Shown here piece by piece: positions 8,986-16,464 of a stretch of DNA of 64,000 bases; position 1 is the stretch's first letter, and every line of letters begins with the position of its first letter. This DNA comes from Salinispora oceanensis (lineage in GTDB: Bacteria > Actinomycetota > Actinomycetes > Mycobacteriales > Micromonosporaceae): assembly GCF_000383575.1 (NCBI RefSeq), contig NZ_KB911579.1, positions 437,707-501,706 on the forward strand. Direction: 5' to 3'. The position numbers and the translations under genes were made by a program. The notes under the pieces were generated by a model that ran no database searches, was not told the origin of the DNA, and worked only from the letters and a program-made list of their open reading frames with translations.

Positions 8986-10572
8986 TCAGTCATAGCTCGC
9001 CTCCACCAGCCACCGGCCCCCCTCAACCGCGAGCAGCAGGGCGGCACCATCGGCGAGGCAGACCTGGAACCGGGCCCGCCGCCGGGCCTCCGCCGGTTCC
9101 CACCACCGCTCGTCAACCGGCCACGGACCAGTCCATCCGGTGATCGCCACCGGCTGGCCGACCCCGATGGTGAGCCACGCCGGTGCCGCACTCACCGCCA
9201 GACGTGCGCTGACCACGACGGGCTCCTCAACGGCGTCCTGCACGGCAGCGGCCAGCGGCTCGGGAAGCACCACCGCTGGCGCCGGCGGTGGAAGCCGGCC
9301 CGGCCACGGCGGCTCCCCCGGCCGGCCCGGCAACCACTCCGACGTGGGGGGCCCGGGGCGGGCCGACCGGCGTTCATCGCCCCACGGCACCAGGCGCACC
9401 TGGTCGGCCGGGGAACGCCCACCGCCGAGTACCGCGGTGACCACCGCCTCGGGGCCAAGGAGACCCTGGATCCGGCTCAACGCCCGATGCGCCCGGTCCC
9501 GCTCCTCCCCCGCCTCCCCCCACAGGCCGGGCTGTAGGCCCCCCAGCGCGACCACCCCGTCGGGCACCAGCCGTAGCCGGACGATGCCGGCGGTGGGCCG
9601 CACCGGTTCGGCACCCAACCGGCCGCCGGAGAGCCACCCGTCGAGCTGCCACCGCGTCCGGTCGGCGATGGCAGCGGCGGTGAGCAGACCGTCGTGCCGC
9701 CAGGTTCGGTGCAGTTCCTGACCGTGCGCGGTCACCGCCTCAATACCGAGGCGGGTGCAGGCCAGCCCGTACGCGGCGAGGCGGTCGTGCAGCCGCTCGG
9801 CCAGTGCGCGGGCGACGAAGGCCGCCGCGTCAACCCGGTCCAGCGGTTCGTCCTGGTCCGCGGTGACCGTCAGATCCACCGGAGGCCGCCGAACCGCGAG
9901 CGGGCGATGGTCCCGGCCCAGGGCCAACCGGTGGGCCAGCGCACCGTCGGCGCCGAATCGGGCCAGCACGTCGCCGGGGGACAGCGCGGCGAAGTCGCCG
10001 AGGGCGCAGATCCCGAGCCGACGCAGCAGGTCGGCCAGGGCCGGTCGGCCGAGTGCCTCGACCGGCTGGTCGGCGAGGAACCGCGGCGTCCCGCCCGGGG
10101 GGACCACCCGGCCACTGCGGGCAGCCAGCCCGGCGGCGAACTCCCCGTCAGCGATGCCGACCTGACTCTCCACCGCACAGGCCTGGGCGACGTGCTCGAT
10201 GATTCGCTCCGCCGCCACCTCCTCACCGCCGAGGTGGCGGGCCGGGCCCCGGGCCGGTATCGCGCACATCCCGGGGCGAACCACCGCCACCCCGGCCACC
10301 AACTCCTCGACTGCGGCCACCACCGGCTCGAACACCCGGGTATCCCGGGCCGGATCGTGGGCGAGGACGGTGAGTCTGGGGCATCGACTCTGCGCCTCCC
10401 GCCGCCGTAATCCTCGACGCACTCCCTCGGCCCGGGCCGACTCGGAGCAGGCGACCACCCGATTGGCGTGCAGTACCGCGACCGGGTCGGTGGCGGACAC
10501 TCCCTCCCCCAGCTCAGCAGCGACCACCGGCCAGTCCGGGCACCAGAGCACCATCGTGCGGAGCCCGGTCAT
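8986..10572 (-). CDS. imuB: ImuB, catalytically inactive Y-family mutasome protein
   Basis: A 528-residue Y-family homologue that lacks the polymerase acidic residues. The usual DxDxFF position reads WCPDWPV (residues 10-16), and the SLDEA position is replaced by neutral residues (GMCAIPARGP). This is the known state of ImuB, which acts as an adaptor between the beta clamp, ImuA' and DnaE2. The C-terminal part resembles the DUF6504 tail seen in ImuB proteins. The frame stays open to 11112, but the ATG at 10572 forms a 4-base ATGA overlap with the end of imuA' and is chosen. The downstream dnaE2 completes the cassette. Confidence 0.9.
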   Translation of the reverse strand: MTGLRTMVLWCPDWPVVAAELGEGVSATDPVAVLHANRVVACSESARAEGVRRGLRRREAQSRCPRLTVLAHDPARDTRVFEPVVAAVEELVAGVAVVRPGMCAIPARGPARHLGGEEVAAERIIEHVAQACAVESQVGIADGEFAAGLAARSGRVVPPGGTPRFLADQPVEALGRPALADLLRRLGICALGDFAALSPGDVLARFGADGALAHRLALGRDHRPLAVRRPPVDLTVTADQDEPLDRVDAAAFVARALAERLHDRLAAYGLACTRLGIEAVTAHGQELHRTWRHDGLLTAAAIADRTRWQLDGWLSGGRLGAEPVRPTAGIVRLRLVPDGVVALGGLQPGLWGEAGEERDRAHRALSRIQGLLGPEAVVTAVLGGGRSPADQVRLVPWGDERRSARPGPPTSEWLPGRPGEPPWPGRLPPPAPAVVLPEPLAAAVQDAVEEPVVVSARLAVSAAPAWLTIGVGQPVAITGWTGPWPVDERWWEPAEARRRARFQVCLADGAALLLAVEGGRWLVEASYD

Positions 10573-11351
10573 GCCGAACCGGCCAGGGTGAGCGGCCTGG
10601 GCGCGTCGGTGGCCGGTGACACCGCGCGGAGTCGGCCGGCACCGGAACGCCCAGTGGGCGAAGCCGCCCGGGTACCACGGGTCGAATCCGGAACCACCTG
10701 GGTTGAACCAGCACCGGGCAGCCAGATCGTCACCTCCCGGGGACGGGTGGCGGCGCCCCGCCCCCGCGCCACCACGGTGACCTCCCGCCGCCGCAGCCGG
10801 CCCCGGCCGAGCCCGATTCCCTGCCAGACTCCCCGGGTCACCTGAAGGGTCAGGTCGGCACCGTCCCACCGTCCGTACGGGACGAGGACGCTGCCCCGTT
10901 GCCGGGCCCGAGCCGCCAGCCGGCTGGCGATCGATGTGGACGCTGTGGCCGGGACGGCGGCGACCACGACATCCACCCCGTCGATCAGCGTGGCGACGAC
11001 GGTGGCCCACTCGGGCCCCGGATTCGGCACGAGGGCGAGCCGGTCCAGGGCGATCCCGAACTCGGCGGCGGCGACCGCCCCGAAGGTCGGCACCCCGACC
11101 ACGGCGCACCACGAGCCGGCCCGGGACGCCTCGGCGAGCAGCGCCAGGACCAGGGAGGTGGCGCCGCTGCGCCGGGGCTGGCCAGCGGCGACCGAAATCG
11201 TGCTGCCGCGGCGTAGCCCCCGGTTGGGCAGCAGGCCGGTCAACTCGGGGGCCACCGGCAGCACCCGCTGCTCCTTGATCAGATCCGGCGCACTCGCCGA
11301 ACGCACCAGACCCGCCAACGCGGCGGAACCGACCACCATGCGGCCCGCCAT
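10569..11351 (-). CDS. imuA: ImuA', RecA-like mutasome accessory protein
   Basis: A 260-residue protein with a RecA/SulA-like region (GSTISVAAGQPRRSGATSLV in the Walker-like position, and a hydrophobic DVVVAAVP strand), placed directly before imuB. Position and length match the actinobacterial ImuA' (Rv3395c type), which bridges RecA and ImuB during translesion synthesis. The Walker A Gly-Lys-Thr is not intact, which fits ImuA' rather than RecA. The ATG at 11351 has an AGGGGG ribosome site. Its stop overlaps the imuB start. Confidence 0.85.
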   Translation of the reverse strand: MAGRMVVGSAALAGLVRSASAPDLIKEQRVLPVAPELTGLLPNRGLRRGSTISVAAGQPRRSGATSLVLALLAEASRAGSWCAVVGVPTFGAVAAAEFGIALDRLALVPNPGPEWATVVATLIDGVDVVVAAVPATASTSIASRLAARARQRGSVLVPYGRWDGADLTLQVTRGVWQGIGLGRGRLRRREVTVVARGRGAATRPREVTIWLPGAGSTQVVPDSTRGTRAASPTGRSGAGRLRAVSPATDAPRPLTLAGSA

Positions 11352-11481
11352 CGGACCTACCCCCTGTCGTGCTGTCGTGCTGATGGATCAGCGCATTCCA
11401 AATAGCTCAAGAACTCACAAAACGGACTTACTTGGAAGGATCCCTCCCCACCGCCGCCAGCACCTCCGGCGTCGCCGCGGC

Positions 11482-11931
11482 TCAAGCCGCCCGGCCCCCA
11501 AGGGACGGCGCTCGCGCCACCCCGAGCGCGGCCTCCACCACCAGCACGAACTCCTCGGCGGCGCGCAGCAGGTCGTCGGCCTCCCGAGAGGTGACGACCC
11601 GCGGGATGCCGGCCTCGGCAGCGGCGCGCTTACTGGCGGCCAAGGCAAAGAACTGGGCCCACTCGTCGAGCTCGGGGGCGACACCGGAGAGCAGGACCCA
11701 GACACTGGTAACCCGGCCACGCCGAGTCGGCACGGGGCGGGCACGGGCAGCGAGCAGCGCCGCGGCGGCCCGCAGAGCAGCCAGGTGGGCCGCCGCGTAG
11801 CGGAGACCGTCGGGGCCGGTACGGGCAGCTTCGACGAGCCCGCGACGGGCCACCGTGAGGAGCTGGACCGGGGTGCGCTGCGGCAACATGTGGGCCGGCA
11901 CCGTCGGCGCCGGAGCTGGCTTGGTCGGCAT
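11482..11931 (-). CDS. SAV_6107-family HEPN domain protein
   Basis: A 149-residue alpha-helical protein of the SAV_6107 HEPN family. The ATG at 11931 has an excellent AGGAGGAG ribosome site 8 bases upstream; the longer open frame to 12237 has none and looks non-coding. An Arg-x4-His pair (RYAAAH, residues 44-49) resembles the RNase motif of catalytic HEPN proteins, but its position in the fold is not certain. The gene is 130 bases upstream of imuA' on the same strand and downstream of the LexA-type box at 12353. That suggests a link to damage-induced mutagenesis. The biochemical role is unknown. Confidence 0.8.
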   Translation of the reverse strand: MPTKPAPAPTVPAHMLPQRTPVQLLTVARRGLVEAARTGPDGLRYAAAHLAALRAAAALLAARARPVPTRRGRVTSVWVLLSGVAPELDEWAQFFALAASKRAAAEAGIPRVVTSREADDLLRAAEEFVLVVEAALGVARAPSLGGRAA

Positions 11932-12272
11932 GCGCTGTCTCCTCCTGGGGCCGAGGCGCCACCCGGCGGAACTGATCCGCCGACGGACCGCCGGGTCGAC
12001 TGGTGCGGAGGAAGACGCACCGGTGGGGCCGACCGGGCATGGACGCTTCCCCACACCACACCCGGCCGGCATGACCGGCAGGGTCGTCGCCCGCCGCCGG
12101 GGGTCGAGGCGGCGGGCGACGCTCCCGCCTGACGGGCCAGGGCTCGCGACTGCCCACGACCCTGGGCGCGACCCCGCGGTGCCGCACCCGCCCGGAGCAG
12201 CGCCGCGAAACACCGCTCCGGCCGTCGGAACGGGCATGCGAGGCAGTCAATGCTCCAGCCACAATGCTCGAG

Positions 12273-12349
12273 TAAGCCAACCCGCGGGTAAGCCGACCGC
12301 AGATAGGCAAGCCCGCGGGTAAGCAAGCCCTCGGGTTAACAACCCTCGG
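12273..12349. repeat. Degenerate tandem repeats, unit about 16 bp
   Basis: Five units of 14-16 bases follow each other at 12273, 12289, 12305, 12320 and 12336. The shared pattern is approximately TAAGCAAGCCCGCGGG. They end 3 bases before the LexA-type box. Confidence 0.7.
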
Positions 12350-12352
12350 CAA

Positions 12353-12368
12353 TCGAACACCCGTTCTA
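12353..12368. promoter_or_regulatory. LexA-type SOS box
   Basis: The sequence TCGAACACCCGTTCTA matches the actinobacterial LexA consensus TCGAAC-N4-GTTCGA with a single mismatch in the last triplet. It lies upstream of the leftward HEPN-imuA'-imuB-dnaE2 genes and upstream of the rightward ybaK-type gene. By family knowledge imuA'/imuB/dnaE2 are SOS-regulated, so the leftward operon is the likely target. The distance to the first leftward start codon (about 420 bases) is unusually long. Confidence 0.75.
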
Positions 12369-12579
12369 ACTACTGCTGACAGTACACCCTCCCGCCAACA
12401 AAAACACAACGTGTGCCGCGCGTCGCCGCACGTCGGCCGGCTCGAACGCCGCCGCACCACCGCAGTCAAACCTGGCGGCCCGACCGCCGTGGTCGCCACC
12501 TCGGGCTCCGCCGCACCGGCCGCCACCGCCGGGCGTGGCCAACGAAGGCGCCTCGGGGCGCACCGGGAAGAATGGCCGG

Positions 12580-13068
12580 ATGTACCCACACCCGAAAGTA
12601 CGAGCGACGCAGGAGGCGCTGGACGGCGCTGGCGCACTCGACGGCGCTGGCGCACTCAGCCTCGTTCGCCTGCTGCCCGACGCGGTCCACACCGCCGCGG
12701 CAGCCGCCGCCGCTCTCGATGTCGAGATCGGGCAGATCGCCAACTCCCTGGTCTTCGCGACCGCCGACGGGCCGCTGCTGGTGCTGACCTCCGGAGCGCA
12801 CCGGGTCAACACCGTCAACCTCGCCGCGACGATCGGCGTCACTCGACTCCGGCGGGCCACGCCGGAATTCGTCCGCGAACACACCGGACAGGTCATCGGT
12901 GGAGTCGCCCCGGTCGGCCACCCCCGGCCCCTGCGCACCCTGGTGGACATCGCCCTCGACAAGTACGACGAGATCTGGGCCGCCGGCGGCGTACCCCGCG
13001 CGGTCTTCCCCACCACCTATCCTGAGCTGCTGCGGGTGACCAGCGGCACCCCGGCCGAGGTGGCGTGA
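12580..13068 (+). CDS. YbaK/EbsC-family aminoacyl-tRNA deacylase
   Basis: A 162-residue YbaK/ProX fold protein (IANSLVFATADGPLLVLTSG, then the VIGGVAPVGHP loop) that hydrolyses mischarged tRNAs such as Cys-tRNA-Pro or Ala-tRNA-Pro in characterised members. The ATG at 12580 (MYPHPKV) is preceded by GGGAAG and is preferred over the in-frame GTG at 12535. It ends 6 bases before the CrtA-like gene, so the two may share a transcript although their functions are unrelated. Confidence 0.85.
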   Translation: MYPHPKVRATQEALDGAGALDGAGALSLVRLLPDAVHTAAAAAAALDVEIGQIANSLVFATADGPLLVLTSGAHRVNTVNLAATIGVTRLRRATPEFVREHTGQVIGGVAPVGHPRPLRTLVDIALDKYDEIWAAGGVPRAVFPTTYPELLRVTSGTPAEVA

Positions 13069-13074
13069 GCGGGC

Positions 13075-13833
13075 TTGTCGAACGAGCCACGCCCGGTCAA
13101 CCGCCGGGCGCCGGTCCCCGAGTTGGTCACTCTGCATGTGTGGCGGACCAGCCGAGCCGGGCTGCCCCGGGCGCTGGCCCGGATGGCGAGCGACCCGCGC
13201 CGGCTCCGCGCGCTGCCCGGCGTCCGCTTCGCCAAACTGCTCGGCACCGGGACTGGCACCGGCTTCGGCCCACGCGACGCGGACCTGACCCGGTGGGCGG
13301 CGCTGACCGTGTGGGACTCCCCCGCCGCGGCCACCGGTTTCACCGACTCCCCGGTGGGACGGGCCTGGGCACGCATCGCCCGCACCGCCGCCCGAATCGA
13401 CCTACGCCCGCTCACCAGCCGGGGCGAATGGTCCGGCCGGCGGCCGTTCGGTGACCCACCAGGCGGGCGATCCAACGGCCCGGTGCTGGCACTGACCCGG
13501 GCCCGGCTCCGCCCCGCCCGAGCGGTCGCCTTCTGGCGGGCGGTGCCCCCGGTGGCCCACGCGCTACACACCGCACCTGGCCTGCTCGCCCGCTTCGGCG
13601 TCGGCGAGGCGCCGCTGGGCTGGCAGGGCACGGTCAGCGTGTGGCGCACCCCGGCGGAGCTGGTCGCATTCGCGTACCGTCACCCCGAGCATCGTGCCGC
13701 GATCAGGCGAACCCCCACCGAGGGGTGGTACGCGGAGGAACTCTTCGCCCGATTCGAGGTACGCGACGTGGTCGGTGACCGGACGGTGCTGGGCTGGACC
13801 ACGGACGGCGGAACGAAGGTGGGGACGGCATGA
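13075..13833 (+). CDS. Spheroidene monooxygenase (CrtA)-like protein
   Basis: A 252-residue protein of the CrtA-like heme-oxygenase/DUF3291 superfamily. It has the internally repeated pattern of a Trp-containing LHVWRTSR segment near the N-terminus and a VSVWRTPAELVAFAYRHPEH segment near residue 190. CrtA oxidises carotenoid end groups at C-2. The gene opens a plus-strand run with GNAT, CruF-like, GT2 and CrtD-like genes. A role in oxidising an acyclic carotenoid end is therefore plausible, for example at C-2'. It overlaps the next gene by ATGA. Confidence 0.7.
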   Translation: MSNEPRPVNRRAPVPELVTLHVWRTSRAGLPRALARMASDPRRLRALPGVRFAKLLGTGTGTGFGPRDADLTRWAALTVWDSPAAATGFTDSPVGRAWARIARTAARIDLRPLTSRGEWSGRRPFGDPPGGRSNGPVLALTRARLRPARAVAFWRAVPPVAHALHTAPGLLARFGVGEAPLGWQGTVSVWRTPAELVAFAYRHPEHRAAIRRTPTEGWYAEELFARFEVRDVVGDRTVLGWTTDGGTKVGTA

Positions 13834-14399
13834 GGCTGGTGCGGTGGACACCGGATGACCTCGTTCGGCGGTTGGACGACGTGGTGGCCGTCTACGGCGA
13901 GGCGATGGGGTACCGCGCCGATCTGCTCAGGGCGCGGCGCGGCTACATCGCCTCCCACGTCCGCCGCCCCGGCTTCCGCGCCGTCGCCAGCCTCACCTCC
14001 GAAGGCCACCTGGCCGGGTTCGGCTACGGATACCACGGGAAGCCCGGCCAGTGGTGGCACGACCAGGTGGGGCGGACGTTGGACCCGGCCACCCGCCGCC
14101 GCTGGTTGGCCAGCTGCTTCGAGGTGGTCGAGCTGCACGTCCGACCACCCGCACAGGGGCACGGGCTGGGCGCCGGCCAGCTGCGCGCCCTGCTCGGGAT
14201 AGCGGAGGGGAGCACCACCCTGTTGTCCACCCCGGAGGCCGACGAGCAGCACTCCCGAGCCTGGCGACTGTACCGACGCTTCGGCTTCGTCGACGTCCTG
14301 CGCGACTTCCGCTTCCCCGGTGACGAGCGCCTGTTCGGGGTACTCGGCCGGGACCTGCCGCTCCCTCCCCCCGCCGGCTCCGGAAGGGTCCCCACATGA
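13830..14399 (+). CDS. GNAT-family N-acetyltransferase
   Basis: A 189-residue GNAT domain. The acetyl-CoA binding motif A is seen in VELHVRPPAQGHGLGAGQLR, and the C-terminal SRAWRLYRRFGFVDVLRDF is the typical motif B. It is translationally coupled at both ends by ATGA overlaps, with the CrtA-like gene upstream and the CruF-like gene downstream. It is therefore locked into the carotenoid operon. No acetylation step is known in the expected carotenoid pathway, so its substrate is open. Confidence 0.8.
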   Translation: MRLVRWTPDDLVRRLDDVVAVYGEAMGYRADLLRARRGYIASHVRRPGFRAVASLTSEGHLAGFGYGYHGKPGQWWHDQVGRTLDPATRRRWLASCFEVVELHVRPPAQGHGLGAGQLRALLGIAEGSTTLLSTPEADEQHSRAWRLYRRFGFVDVLRDFRFPGDERLFGVLGRDLPLPPPAGSGRVPT

Positions 14400-15274
14400 C
14401 CCGGCCCATCGCCCTGCCGGGGCACACCCTCCGAAGCACCTGGGCACTGTTGGCCGTACTTGTGCTGGTGCAGATCTGCTACCCCCTGACCATGGGGCAG
14501 ACCCGGGCCCGGCTAACCGTCGCCACAGTCCTGCTCGGCTACCTGCTCTCGGTCGGCCACGCGCTACTCAGCCGGGGTCCCCGGACGGCGGCGGCGTTAC
14601 TCGTCGTGGTCACCGGCGGCGGCTTCGCCATCGAGGCGCTCGGAGTGGCCACCGGGTTCCCGTTCGGCAGCTACGACTACGCGGAGCAGCTCGGGCCGAA
14701 GCTGGCCGGGGTACCGCTGATCATCCCACTCGCCTGGACCTGGATGGCCTGGCCCGCCTGGCTGACCGCGGTCCACCTCACCGGCGGTGGGCCGACCGGG
14801 GGCACCGGGCCGGCTGTCCGCCGAATCGCGCTGGCAGCGGTCGGACTGGCCGCCTGGGATCTCTTCCTCGACCCGCAGATGGTCGCCGAGGGGCACTGGG
14901 CCTGGCGGAACGCCACTCCCGCGCTGCCCGGCCTGCCCGGCATCCCCATCAGCAACTACCTGGGCTGGCTGCTCTTCGCGGTGCTGGTGATGGCCGCCCT
15001 GCGGCCACTGGCCGGCACCGCCGTGGCCACCACCGACAGCCGCGACGCTCCGATGCTCGCGCTCTATCTGTGGACGTACGGCTCCAGCGTGCTGGCCCAC
15101 GCCGTCTTCCTCGGCCTGCCCGCCTCGGCCGGGTGGGGGGCAGCGGTTATGGCGCTGACCGCGGTGCCGCTGGCGGTGACGCTGCTGCCCCGACACCTCC
15201 GGCCGACGCTGCTGCCCCGACGCGGCCGGAGGACACCAGCGGGCCGGCGGCGTCGCGCCGACACGTCGGTATGA
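14396..15274 (+). CDS. Carotenoid 1',2'-hydratase, CruF-like (DUF422)
   Basis: A 292-residue polytopic membrane protein with seven or so hydrophobic segments. It shows the DUF422/CruF signatures FGSYDYAEQLGPKLAGVP and DLFLDPQMVAEGHWAW. CruF hydrates the terminal double bond of acyclic carotenoid ends to give a 1'-hydroxyl group. With the downstream glycosyltransferase and desaturase it forms a tailoring set. The set matches what is needed for a glycosylated monocyclic carotenoid such as sioxanthin, known from Salinispora. The tail after about residue 270 is Arg/Pro-rich with a short internal DNA duplication (15179-15229). Confidence 0.8.
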   Translation: MTRPIALPGHTLRSTWALLAVLVLVQICYPLTMGQTRARLTVATVLLGYLLSVGHALLSRGPRTAAALLVVVTGGGFAIEALGVATGFPFGSYDYAEQLGPKLAGVPLIIPLAWTWMAWPAWLTAVHLTGGGPTGGTGPAVRRIALAAVGLAAWDLFLDPQMVAEGHWAWRNATPALPGLPGIPISNYLGWLLFAVLVMAALRPLAGTAVATTDSRDAPMLALYLWTYGSSVLAHAVFLGLPASAGWGAAVMALTAVPLAVTLLPRHLRPTLLPRRGRRTPAGRRRRADTSV

Positions 15275-15326
15275 GCGATCCCGCCCGGCGTCGCGCCGCC
15301 GGCCCCCACCGAGGCGGGGCGCCGAC

Positions 15327-16454
15327 ATGATCCTGTTGCTGGCGATCCTGGCCGGCGTGGCCACGCTGACCACACACACCCTGATCAACGCGGGCCGTTG
15401 GCTGCGCCGCCCGGTCGGGACGCCGGCGACGGTGACCGAACCGGTGGCGGTGCTGCTGCCGCTGCGCAACGAGGCCACCCGAGTCACCCCGTGCCTGCGC
15501 GCGCTGCTGGCCCAGCGCGGTGTGCCACAGCTACAGATCATGGTGCTCGACGACGGGTCAACCGACGGCACCCGCGAGGTTGTCCGCACGATCGCCGGCG
15601 ACGACCCCCGGGTCACCCTGCTCGACGGCGACGCTCCACCGCCGGGTTGGCTGGGCAAGCCGCACGCCTGCTGGCAGCTCGCCGCCCGAGCTGACCCGGC
15701 CGCCACCGTACTGGTCTTCGTCGACGCCGACGTGGTGCTCGCCCCCCACGCCGTGGCCGCGGCGGTCGGCGAGCTACGGGCCGCGCGGGTAGCGCTGCTG
15801 TCGCCGTACCCCCGGATCCTGGTCACGACGGTGGCCGACCGGCTGGTTCAGCCGCTGTTGCAGTGGTTGTGGTTGACGTTCCTGCCGCTGCCCGCGATGG
15901 AGCGGTCGGCCCGGCCGTCCCTGGCCGCGGCCGGCGGGCAGTTCCTGGTCGTGGACCGGGCCGGGTACACCGCCGCCGGTGGACACGCGGCGGTGTCCGA
16001 CCGGGTTCTGGAGGACGTCGAGTTGGCCCGAGCGGTCAAGCGGTCCGGCGGCCAGATCGCCCTCGCCGACGGCTCCCAGCTGGCCACCTGCCGGATGTAC
16101 GACGACTGGCCACAGCTGCGCGACGGCTACTCGAAGTCGCTGTGGGCCTCGTTCGGTCGTCCCTCGGCGGCCGCCACGGTGGTCGCGCTGCTGCTGCTGC
16201 TCTACACCGCCCCGGCACTCGTCGCCATGGCCGCGCTGGTCGGCGGTGCGCCGGGGACAGCCGCCATCGCCGCTGGGGCCTACCTGCTCGGGGTCGCCGG
16301 ACGGGTGGTCAGCGCCCGGGCGACCGGCGGTCGGTGGTGGCCGGACGCGTTGGGGCACCCCGCGTCGGTAGCGGTCCTCGGTTGGCTAACCCTGCGGTCG
16401 TACCATCTGCGGAAGCGACGGCGCCTGAGCTGGCGGGGCCGTCCGGTCAGCTAG
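15327..16454 (+). CDS. Family 2 glycosyltransferase, CruC-like carotenoid glycosyltransferase
   Basis: A 375-residue membrane-anchored GT2 enzyme. It has an N-terminal hydrophobic anchor, the nucleotide-sugar motif MVLDDGSTDGT, a VFVDADVVL DxD motif, an acceptor-site region with EDVELARAVKRSGG, and two to three C-terminal membrane segments. Placement between the CruF-like hydratase and the CrtD-like desaturase suggests it attaches a sugar to the 1'-hydroxyl carotenoid. A GC-rich 52-base gap precedes it. Specificity for glucose is inference. Confidence 0.8.
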   Translation: MILLLAILAGVATLTTHTLINAGRWLRRPVGTPATVTEPVAVLLPLRNEATRVTPCLRALLAQRGVPQLQIMVLDDGSTDGTREVVRTIAGDDPRVTLLDGDAPPPGWLGKPHACWQLAARADPAATVLVFVDADVVLAPHAVAAAVGELRAARVALLSPYPRILVTTVADRLVQPLLQWLWLTFLPLPAMERSARPSLAAAGGQFLVVDRAGYTAAGGHAAVSDRVLEDVELARAVKRSGGQIALADGSQLATCRMYDDWPQLRDGYSKSLWASFGRPSAAATVVALLLLLYTAPALVAMAALVGGAPGTAAIAAGAYLLGVAGRVVSARATGGRWWPDALGHPASVAVLGWLTLRSYHLRKRRRLSWRGRPVS

Positions 16455-16464
16455 GAGGCGCACC

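Larger units (their letters stand above)
11932..12579. other. Intergenic region between HEPN gene and ybaK-type gene
   Basis: About 650 bases with no convincing gene. It holds a run of degenerate 14-16 bp repeats (12273-12349) and a LexA-type box (12353-12368). Open frames in the minus direction (for example from the TTG at 12326) are Arg/Pro-rich and overlap the HEPN gene in another frame, so they look like GC-driven noise. If the LexA box drives the HEPN-imu operon, the untranslated leader would be about 400 bases. Confidence 0.6.

Noticed and set aside
8928..9191. 87-residue minus-strand frame ending in the dnaE2 leader
   Set aside because: It is a shadow of imuB; only the final 10 codons after the ATG at 8960 have a plausible ribosome site.
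10573..11112. N-terminal extension of ImuB giving a 708-residue protein
   Set aside because: It lies inside imuA', is Arg/Gly/Pro-rich and lacks a ribosome site. The ATG at 10572 forms an ATGA overlap with the imuA' stop.
11415..12326. 303-residue minus-strand frame starting at a TTG, with a Cys-rich start
   Set aside because: It overlaps the HEPN gene in another frame, is compositionally low-complexity and has no ribosome site. The CGWSIDCLACPF segment was noted but is not enough to call a gene.
12360..12400. Possible PafBC/RecA-independent damage promoter (TGTCAG near the LexA box)
   Set aside because: The spacing and -10 part do not fit the TTGTCRGTG-N8-TAGNGT pattern.
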